DNA from: an uncultured Ruminococcus sp.
Lineage (GTDB): Bacteria; Bacillota; Clostridia; Oscillospirales; CAG-272
NCBI GenBank assembly: GCA_902778205.1
Contig: CACYWX010000118.1
Location: 1-13,108, forward strand
Length of the DNA: 13,108 nucleotides
Reading direction: 5' to 3'
The first letter of the stretch is position 1; each line of letters opens with the position of its first letter. The notes under the pieces were generated by a model. It searched no databases. It was not told where the DNA came from and saw nothing but the letters and a program-made list of their open reading frames with translations. The position numbers and the translations under genes were made by a program. This document shows positions 1-6,456 of this stretch, piece by piece.

Positions 1-1
1 A

Positions 2-1303
2 AGTGAGACGCTGGGGACCCTCGCAAAAAAAATGATCCCGATAAACGGACCGTCGCAAACGGATCGCGGGCTGGCGCCGGAGCGCTGCCCCTTCCCGCCC
101 ATCCTTTGCGCCTATCTCCGGAACGCGCCGACCGACGCGGAGGCCTTTTCCCATGCTGTCGTTCTGCGGGTGGACTGCGAGGAAGCGCTGCTCAGGCGCG
201 CGCTGGACGCCGTCGCCGGCCGGCACGATATGCTTCGCGCCGTCACGGAGGAGAGCGGTTTCCGGATCCGGGAAGACGGGAGCGCGGAAGCCTACCGCTT
301 TCGCAGCGTCCCGTTCGTGGGCGACGAAACGGAGACCGTCGCTTTCCTGAAGGACCGGACCGTGCGGTTCGATCTGCAAAACGGTCCGCTGACGGACGTG
401 CTGTTCTGCCCCCGGGAAACGGGCGGGCTGTGCCGCCTGACGGTCCATCATTTCATCACGGATCTGGTTTCCTGGGAGATCCTGCTCACAGACCTGTTCG
501 CCGTAATCGACGCGCTGATGGCCGGACGGGCCGTCCGGCTGCCCGAACCGACGCTTCCCTACGCAATTTGGGCGACCGAAGAAACGCAGAACGAGTCCGC
601 ATTCCCGGCAGCCGCCGTGCGCGGGGCAAAGGCCTTTCCTCGGGACGTGACCATGGAAGAGGAAGTGCGCGCCGCGCTTCTGCCCCGTACGGAGCTGGAG
701 CCCTTCCTCCGCGGGAACGATGGTCCGCAGACGCTCCGGGACGCGCTTCTGGCCGCGACCGGGCTCGCCGCTTATGAACGTCTCGGCGGCGACGCCGTGA
801 TCCTTTGTGAAAGCCACGGCAGGACCCCCGAGGTCTCCGGGACCGTGGGCTGGTTCACGAAGCTGATCCCCGTCGTTTTCCGGAGTCCCGACTGCGCCGA
901 AGCGCGTTTTACCGCTGCCGAAGCGCTGCGGAAAGGGCCGGACCCGGGCTTTGCCCGCCTTTTGCGGGAGACGGGACTTCCGGCGTCCTGCGGGATCCTG
1001 TTCAATTTTTATAACAACGCAACGCTTGAAAAAACGCTTGGCGGCCGTCTGGTCTGCCGGATCGCCGGGCAGTCGCGCTTTCCGGGCGTAATCGCCGTCG
1101 ACTGCTTTTTGACGCAGGATGGCGTGCAGCTCGAATTCTTCCAGCCCGCCGACGCCGTGCCGCGCGGGACCGCCGGAGCGCTTGCGGGGCTGATCCCCGT
1201 ATATTTGAAAAAACTCGCGGGAACGGACGGCGTCCGGGCTTCCGGCTATTCGGACGACACGCTGACCGCGGCGGAACTGCAGGAACTGCAAGACCTGTTT
1301 TAA
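2..1303 (+). CDS. NRPS C-terminal part: end of a carrier domain plus epimerization (E) domain (5' partial)
   Basis: E domains convert the carrier-bound L-aminoacyl or peptidyl residue to a D/L mixture before the next condensation domain takes the D form. The frame has no stop back to the left edge. The residues before the first ATG (position 32) read SETLGTLAKKM, like the last helix of a carrier domain, so that ATG is probably internal and the real protein much larger. Numbering from that ATG, RHDMLR is at 64-69. The catalytic HHxxxDxxSW motif is HHFITDLVSW at 139-148. Further on come ESHGRT (the EGHGRE motif, with its first Glu kept but its last Glu replaced by Thr), GTVGWFTKLIPV and ILFNFYNN. 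The SW after the motif Asp and the GWFT block fit an E domain better than a peptide-forming C domain. The tail SDDTLTAAELQELQDLF resembles a COM donor. The stop is followed at once by the RBS of the next synthetase. Substrate unknown because the A domain lies outside the window. Confidence 0.88.
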   Translation, partial: SETLGTLAKKMIPINGPSQTDRGLAPERCPFPPILCAYLRNAPTDAEAFSHAVVLRVDCEEALLRRALDAVAGRHDMLRAVTEESGFRIREDGSAEAYRFRSVPFVGDETETVAFLKDRTVRFDLQNGPLTDVLFCPRETGGLCRLTVHHFITDLVSWEILLTDLFAVIDALMAGRAVRLPEPTLPYAIWATEETQNESAFPAAAVRGAKAFPRDVTMEEEVRAALLPRTELEPFLRGNDGPQTLRDALLAATGLAAYERLGGDAVILCESHGRTPEVSGTVGWFTKLIPVVFRSPDCAEARFTAAEALRKGPDPGFARLLRETGLPASCGILFNFYNNATLEKTLGGRLVCRIAGQSRFPGVIAVDCFLTQDGVQLEFFQPADAVPRGTAGALAGLIPVYLKKLAGTDGVRASGYSDDTLTAAELQELQDLF

Positions 1304-1315
1304 GGAGGCTTCACC

Positions 1316-4300
1316 GTGTCGGAGATCCGGGACGTTTACGGACTGACGCCGGTCCAGGAGGGCATGCTGGCCCAGGATAAGCTGAAAAAAGACGGCGCGC
1401 TTTACGCCGTCTCTGCTCTGCTGCGCGTTTCCTCCGATTTTCCTCTGCCGCTGCTGGGGCGGGCCGTTTCTTTGCTTGCCGAACGTCACGAGACGCTCAA
1501 AACGGCGTTTGCCGTGCTGAGATCCAGCGGCGCCGCAAAACAGGTCGTGCTCGGCGACCGGGAACCGGAATTCACCGTAAAGCGTTTCCTGCACGCGTAT
1601 ACGCCGTCGGAGACGGAGGCGGCCTTCGACGCGCTGACGACGCGTCCCTTCGACCTCACGAACGAGCCGCTGGCGCGCTTTACGGTGCTTGATTTTACCG
1701 ATGCGCGGTTTTTGCTGTTTCACGCACACCACATCATTCTGGACGGTTGGAGTCTGCCCGTTCTGACGGAGGATCTGAACCGGTACTGCGGCGATCTCTC
1801 GGAGGGTCTGACCGAGGAAGAGATCCGGTCAAAGATCATACAGGAAAAAGCCGGAAGCAAGCCGTTTTCCTCCTATGTGAAGGAGCTCCGTTCCGCCAGC
1901 CGCGACGAAGCGAGAGCCTACTGGAAAACGCTGTTCGCCGCATACAAAGAAGCCGCCTTTTTCGGTCGGCGGGAAAAAACGGTCGCCTCCGCGCCGCGGC
2001 AGACCGAGCTGCCGTTCCCGGCGTCGCTGTGCCGCAGCGTCCGGGACTTCGCCAGAAGAGAACGCCTGACGGAGAATACGCTGCTGGAGGGGTGCTTCGC
2101 CCTTGTCCTGCAACGGTTTTCCGGGACCGACGACGTGACGTTTGCCAAAACGATCTCCGGCAGAAGCGGCGGGGGAAATATCCTTCGCACGGTCGGCCCG
2201 TTTATCAATACCGTTCCCGTGCGCTCTGTCACCCGTCCCGGGGATACCGTTGCGGCTTTCCTGCGGCGGACGCAGGACGGCGCCGTGGACGCGGACCGGT
2301 TCGGCATACTGCCCTTCGCCGAGCTTGTCGGCGACTGCCTCGGCGGGACCGCCCCGGACGTTTTGTTCGTATTTGAAAATTACGCCGTCGCTTCGCCCGA
2401 CCGGGCGCCGGCGCCGCTGCACGCAAAACTGGTATCCTTCCGGGAAAAAACGGAATTCGGTCTGCACCTGACGGTCTATCCGCACGACGGGCAATATACG
2501 GTCCGCGCCGTTTACGACCGGGACCGCTGCCCCGAGGCAACGGTCCTGCGGCTCCTGCGAAGCTTTCTCTACCTGCTGGAGCAGGTCGTCGAGGACGGAG
2601 ACAGACCGCTTTCCGCGCTCCGGACGCTGCCGCCCGACGAGCTGGAGCAGGCGGCGCAAGCGGACTTCCGCGAGGTCCCGGTCCCGGAAAAAAGCGTCTA
2701 CGCTTTATTTGAAGAACAGGTCAGAAGAGATCCGGACGCGCCGCATATTTCCGACGGGGGAAGGAACTACGCCTACCGCGACCTGCAGGCCGCCGCCGAG
2801 AAGACCGACGCGTTCATCCGCGCGCGGCTCGGGGAGAAAAAACAGGTGGTCGGCGTACTGTGCGACCGGGGCTTTTCCGAGCTTGCCGTCATTTACGGGA
2901 TCGTGCGCGGCGGCAACGCCTATCTGCCGCTCTCCCCGGATTTCCCGAAGGAGCGCGTCGAGCTTCTGCTGAAAACGGCGGGCTGCGGACTTGTGCTGGG
3001 ACAGAAAAAATATCTCGGACTGACGGAGAAAGCGGTGGTGATCGAAGAGATCCTGGCTTCTCCCCTGCCGAATGCGATCCCCGCGGCGAAGGCAGTCCCC
3101 GACGACACGCTTTACGTCATTTTCACCTCCGGCTCCACCGGTACGCCCAAGGGCGCGATGGTGACGAACCGCTCCATCGTCAACCGCGTGGGCTGGATGG
3201 CGAACGAATATTTCGACCGCGACACGGTCGTGATGCGAAAGACCCCCTATACCTTCGACGTTTCGGTGTGGGAGATCTTCGGCTTCGCCATGTACGGGTT
3301 TTCCCTGTATATCCTGCCGCCCGGCGACCATTACCGCATGGGCGCGACGCTGGACGCGATCAGCAAAGGCGGCGTGACAGATCTTCATTTTGTGCCGACG
3401 GTGTTCGACCGCTTTCTGGAATTCCTTCAGACGGCGCCGGCGCGCGGCGATCGGCTGAAAACACTGCGAAACGTATTTTTATCCGGCGAAACGCTGCACG
3501 CCGCGGAGGTCAACGCCTTTTACGCGCTGGTGACGAACGGCGCAAAGCTCCATAACCTTTACGGACCGGCGGAATGCGCCGTGGACGTCACGTTCTTCGC
3601 CTGCGAGCCGGGGATCGGGGATCCCGTGCCGATCGGCAAGCCGGTCGACAATACGCGGATCTATATTCTGGACCGCGATCTCCGGCCCGTCCCCACCGGC
3701 GTCACGGGGCAGATCTGCATTGCCGGGATGAACGTGGGGCAGGGGTATCTGGGCGACCCGGAGCGGACCGCGGAAAAATTCCGTCCCGACCCATACGGAA
3801 AGGGAAAAATGTATCTGACCGGCGACCTCGGGTACCGGAGAGAGGACGGCAACCTCATCTTCGCGGGAAGGAACGATTTTCAGATCAAGCTCCACGGGCA
3901 GCGGATCGAGCCCGGCGAGATCGAGGCCGCGATCAAAGACGTTTGCGGCGTTCTGCAGGCGGCTGTCCTGCCGAAGAGGTCGCCCGACCGTCTTGCCGCG
4001 TTTTATACCGGAGAGGCTGACCCCGGAACGATACGCGCGCAGCTCGGCAAGCGCCTTCCCGCCTATATGGTCCCGGCAGTCCTGATGCGGCTGGAAGCCA
4101 TACCCGTGAACGCGAGCGGCAAAACCGACCGAAAAGCGCTGGACGCGATTCCCCTTCCGGACGCGCCGGAAACGGCGTTCCGCCCGCCCGAGACCGAAAC
4201 GGAAAAAGAGATCTGCGCCGCTTTCGCCAAATGCCTCGGCGTTCCCGAGGTGGGCCGCCTGGACGGGTTTTACGAGCTCGGCGGCACGAGCCTGCAGCTT

Positions 4301-5050
4301 ATCTCCCTGCTCTCCCGCCCGCCGCTGGACGCGCTGACGCCCGAGGACTTCCTTGCGGACCCCACGCCCGCGGGGCTTGCGAAAAGACTTGACGGGGAGC
4401 GGAAAATGGATTATACTTATCTTGTTCCGCTGTACCGGCCGGAGAATGCGGAAAGGGCGCTACTGCTCTTTTCCTTCGCCGGCGGCGACGCCGCCGCCTT
4501 CACCGCGCTGACCGCGGTGTATAAAAGAAAGCGGTCCCCTACCGCGCTGTTTTACGTTCCGTGGCTGCCGGACGAGGCGTATCCGGCCGCCGCCGACGAG
4601 ATCCGGTCGCTTGCCGCCGCGCTTCCCACGGCGTTCTACTCCCATTGCGCCGGCGCGGTGACCGCGATGCGGCTGCTGGACCTGCTGAACCGCGAGCGTC
4701 CCGTCGTAACGGACTGGACCGCAGGCGGCAACGTCCCCCCGAAGCCCGGAAAAACCGCCGCGGACAGAGGATATTCTGATTATACGGGCCTGGGAGCGGG
4801 AATACAAGGGGGAAAATGTGAATTTCCGCCCAACCCGGGAAGCCCCCCGCCGAAGGAGCCGCTTGACACGGGCCTTCTCTTGTGCTATCATAGCATCAAA
4901 TCAGAAATCATACAAATCAAAGGAGGGGCCTTCCCATGCCCGCATACGACCGCGCCGCGTACATCCGCCTGTTTGAGCAGATGTACCCCCGTTTCTTCGA
5001 ACACGACTACATCCGCTCCATTCCCGACGACCATATCTGCGAGGAAATGA
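1316..5050 (+). CDS. NRPS module C-A(Ser)-T with truncated thioesterase; open frame runs past the true coding end
   Basis: Terminal-type elongation module. The GTG start follows GGAGG (1304-1308) by 7 bases. C domain about 8-440: RHETLKT 57-63, HHIILDGWS 138-146, VGPFINTVPVR 293-303. A domain about 460-945: FTSGSTGTPKGAM 603-615, TFDVSVW 646-652, NLYGPAE 747-753, YLTGDLG 833-839, GRNDFQIK 851-858, NASGKTDRKAL 932-942. Specificity residues D648 V649 W652 H691 F721 S723 L748 V756 D757 K936 equal the EntF serine code, so L-Ser is predicted. Carrier domain about 955-1025 with the phosphopantetheine Ser992 in LGGTS. TE from about 1030: LLLFSFAGGDAAAF, then SHCAG with Cys1111 where most TEs have Ser, then AGGNVPP 1136-1142. 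After about residue 1147 (base 4755) it no longer looks like TE. The last ~100 residues are out-of-frame readthrough of a promoter and of the acetyltransferase gene, so the catalytic His region is missing. Domain calls are secure; the 3' end is not. Confidence 0.9.
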   Translation: MSEIRDVYGLTPVQEGMLAQDKLKKDGALYAVSALLRVSSDFPLPLLGRAVSLLAERHETLKTAFAVLRSSGAAKQVVLGDREPEFTVKRFLHAYTPSETEAAFDALTTRPFDLTNEPLARFTVLDFTDARFLLFHAHHIILDGWSLPVLTEDLNRYCGDLSEGLTEEEIRSKIIQEKAGSKPFSSYVKELRSASRDEARAYWKTLFAAYKEAAFFGRREKTVASAPRQTELPFPASLCRSVRDFARRERLTENTLLEGCFALVLQRFSGTDDVTFAKTISGRSGGGNILRTVGPFINTVPVRSVTRPGDTVAAFLRRTQDGAVDADRFGILPFAELVGDCLGGTAPDVLFVFENYAVASPDRAPAPLHAKLVSFREKTEFGLHLTVYPHDGQYTVRAVYDRDRCPEATVLRLLRSFLYLLEQVVEDGDRPLSALRTLPPDELEQAAQADFREVPVPEKSVYALFEEQVRRDPDAPHISDGGRNYAYRDLQAAAEKTDAFIRARLGEKKQVVGVLCDRGFSELAVIYGIVRGGNAYLPLSPDFPKERVELLLKTAGCGLVLGQKKYLGLTEKAVVIEEILASPLPNAIPAAKAVPDDTLYVIFTSGSTGTPKGAMVTNRSIVNRVGWMANEYFDRDTVVMRKTPYTFDVSVWEIFGFAMYGFSLYILPPGDHYRMGATLDAISKGGVTDLHFVPTVFDRFLEFLQTAPARGDRLKTLRNVFLSGETLHAAEVNAFYALVTNGAKLHNLYGPAECAVDVTFFACEPGIGDPVPIGKPVDNTRIYILDRDLRPVPTGVTGQICIAGMNVGQGYLGDPERTAEKFRPDPYGKGKMYLTGDLGYRREDGNLIFAGRNDFQIKLHGQRIEPGEIEAAIKDVCGVLQAAVLPKRSPDRLAAFYTGEADPGTIRAQLGKRLPAYMVPAVLMRLEAIPVNASGKTDRKALDAIPLPDAPETAFRPPETETEKEICAAFAKCLGVPEVGRLDGFYELGGTSLQLISLLSRPPLDALTPEDFLADPTPAGLAKRLDGERKMDYTYLVPLYRPENAERALLLFSFAGGDAAAFTALTAVYKRKRSPTALFYVPWLPDEAYPAAADEIRSLAAALPTAFYSHCAGAVTAMRLLDLLNRERPVVTDWTAGGNVPPKPGKTAADRGYSDYTGLGAGIQGGKCEFPPNPGSPPPKEPLDTGLLLCYHSIKSEIIQIKGGAFPCPHTTAPRTSACLSRCTPVSSNTTTSAPFPTTISARK
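4779..4807 (-). promoter_or_regulatory. possible leftward promoter in the junction region
   Basis: On the minus strand TTGTAT (4807-4802), a 17-base spacer and TATAAT (4784-4779) form a sigmaA-like arrangement in a locally AT-richer stretch. It lies inside the apparent NRPS frame, pointing antisense to it, and about 55 bases from the rightward promoter at 4863. If real, it may be a relic of a divergent gene that originally stood left of the acetyltransferase. The -35 box matches the consensus at only 3 of 6 positions, so chance is quite possible. Confidence 0.3.
4863..4891 (+). promoter_or_regulatory. sigmaA-type promoter of the acetyltransferase operon
   Basis: TTGACA (4863-4868), an exact 17-base spacer and TATCAT (4886-4891), with a TG one base upstream of the -10 box (extended -10). 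Transcription should start near 4898. That gives a leader of about 38 bases carrying AAAGGAGG (4919-4926) nine bases before the ATG at 4936. The promoter lies inside the open frame of the NRPS, which is one reason to think that frame is not coding here. Confidence 0.8.
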
Positions 5051-5517
5051 TCCTCGATCTGACCCGCTTCTCCCCCGACAGGCCCGCGCTGACCGTTCCG
5101 GAGGGCGTCGTCTTCGGCTTCTTCGGCGACATGACCGAGGGCGGAGGAAGCATGGACGACCTGCGCCGCGCCGTGGCCGAGGTGGACGACGGATGGGTGC
5201 GCTACTACAACGATCCCTCCCGGGCCTTCTGTGCCTTTCTGGACGGCCGGGTGGTGAGCTTCTGCGACGTGGACGAGATGGGGACCTTCACCCTGGGGGA
5301 CAGAACGGTCAGAATCGGCGGCCCCGGATGCGTGGGAACGGTCCCCGCTTACCGCCGCCGGGGGATCGGTCTGCGCATGGTCCAGCTGGCCACAGAGATT
5401 CTGAAGGAAAGGGGCACCGACTACGGCTTCATCCACTACACCGGCGTGGGGCCCTGGTACGCGAAGCTGGGCTATGAGACCATCCTACGCTGGAACGGCC
5501 GTGGCTTCGTAGACTGA
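4936..5517 (+). CDS. GNAT-family N-acetyltransferase
   Basis: GNAT enzymes move an acetyl group from acetyl-CoA to an amine on a small molecule, peptide or protein. This one is 193 residues, cytosolic, with no signal peptide. The central acetyl-CoA-binding strand and loop appear as GCVGTVPAYRRRGIGLRM (131-148), with RRRGIG as the pyrophosphate-binding Q/RxxGxG/A motif. The motif-B-like segment WYAKLGYE lies at 174-181. The N-terminal third (1-90) is not a pattern I recognise and may set substrate choice. The ATG at 4936 is favoured by AAAGGAGG nine bases upstream and by its own strong promoter. It is first in an apparent three-gene operon with the metallo-hydrolase (42-base gap) and the GH36 enzyme. 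The NRPS open frame overlaps its first 115 bases out of frame; the GNAT frame is the real one. Substrate unknown. Confidence 0.85.
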   Translation: MPAYDRAAYIRLFEQMYPRFFEHDYIRSIPDDHICEEMILDLTRFSPDRPALTVPEGVVFGFFGDMTEGGGSMDDLRRAVAEVDDGWVRYYNDPSRAFCAFLDGRVVSFCDVDEMGTFTLGDRTVRIGGPGCVGTVPAYRRRGIGLRMVQLATEILKERGTDYGFIHYTGVGPWYAKLGYETILRWNGRGFVD

Positions 5518-5559
5518 ACCCACTCCGGAAACGGTATCGATCAAAAGGAGGCAAACGCC

Positions 5560-6420
5560 ATGAACGAACCCGTCTGCATCCATTTTCTCGCCCAGAAGAG
5601 CGACAGCCGTCCCCGCACCCAGATGATGTCCTTCCTGATCGTTACACCGGGAGGCCGGGTCATCGCCGTGGACGGAGGCAACAAGCAGGACACCGAATAC
5701 TTTCACGGATACATCGAAGCGCTCCTCGGCCCGAAGCCGCACATCGACCTGTGGTTCCTGACCCATCCCCACAGCGACCACACGGACGTGCTGTACGAGA
5801 TGCTCCGCCGCTTCCCTGACGACTTCACCGTGGGGAAGCTGATCCATCACTTCCCGCCCTTCGATTTTCTGGACGCCTGGGAGAAGAGCGAGGCCTACAC
5901 CGTGTCGGAGCTCGAGGAGCTGATCCCGGTGCTGGAGGAAAGGGGCACGGAGATCGTGCGGGCGGAGGCCGGGAACGTCTTTGCGCTGGACGGCGTGACC
6001 TTTGAGATCCTCCGGACCTGGGACCCGTCCATTACCGCCAACGCCGACAACAATTCCTCCATGGTGTTCCGGATGGAGGCCGCGGGACAGAGCGTGCTGT
6101 TCACCGGGGATCTGGGCGTGGAGGGCGGAAATCAGACCCTCGAAACAGTTCCCGCGGAAAAGCTCCGGGCGGACTTCGTCCAGATGGCCCACCACGGTCA
6201 GAACGGCGTCGGGCGGAATTTCTACGATGCCGTCTCGCCGAAGGGATGCTTCTGGTCCACACCGGTCTGGCTCTGGAACAACGACGCCGGAAAGGGCTAC
6301 AATACCCACAGCTGGAAAACCGTGGAGGTCCGGGGCTGGATGGAGGAGCTGGGCGTGAAGACCCATTTCATCAACAAGGACGGCACCTGCGTCGTGGCTC
6401 TCCCGTACCGGTTCGACTGA
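5560..6420 (+). CDS. metallo-beta-lactamase-fold hydrolase (ComEC-like type)
   Basis: A 286-residue protein of the metallo-beta-lactamase fold with no signal peptide or membrane segment. The metal-binding motif HxHxDH is HPHSDH at 69-74. Further ligand candidates are Asp184 in FTGDLG and His211/His212 in AHHGQNG. The stretch NADNNSSMVFRM (161-172) before FTGDLG resembles the NxxSxVL...GD pattern of the hydrolase domain of competence protein ComEC and related stand-alone proteins, which act on phosphoesters or nucleic acids, but the substrate here cannot be read from sequence. AAAAGGAGG (5543-5551) lies eight bases before the ATG. The gene sits between the acetyltransferase and the GH36 gene with short gaps and no promoter of its own that I can see. 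Fold assignment is confident, function is not. Confidence 0.85.
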   Translation: MNEPVCIHFLAQKSDSRPRTQMMSFLIVTPGGRVIAVDGGNKQDTEYFHGYIEALLGPKPHIDLWFLTHPHSDHTDVLYEMLRRFPDDFTVGKLIHHFPPFDFLDAWEKSEAYTVSELEELIPVLEERGTEIVRAEAGNVFALDGVTFEILRTWDPSITANADNNSSMVFRMEAAGQSVLFTGDLGVEGGNQTLETVPAEKLRADFVQMAHHGQNGVGRNFYDAVSPKGCFWSTPVWLWNNDAGKGYNTHSWKTVEVRGWMEELGVKTHFINKDGTCVVALPYRFD

Positions 6421-6456
6421 GGACTCCGTTTCCCGAAGGAAAGAAAGGACACAGTC

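Noticed and set aside
4683..4860. A single frameshift restoring the thioesterase
   Set aside because: Shifting at the A or C runs near 4735-4754 gives an open frame (EKPPRTEDILIIRAWE...), but it does not read like TE and too few bases remain before the promoter for the missing ~100 residues. A frameshift alone does not explain the break.
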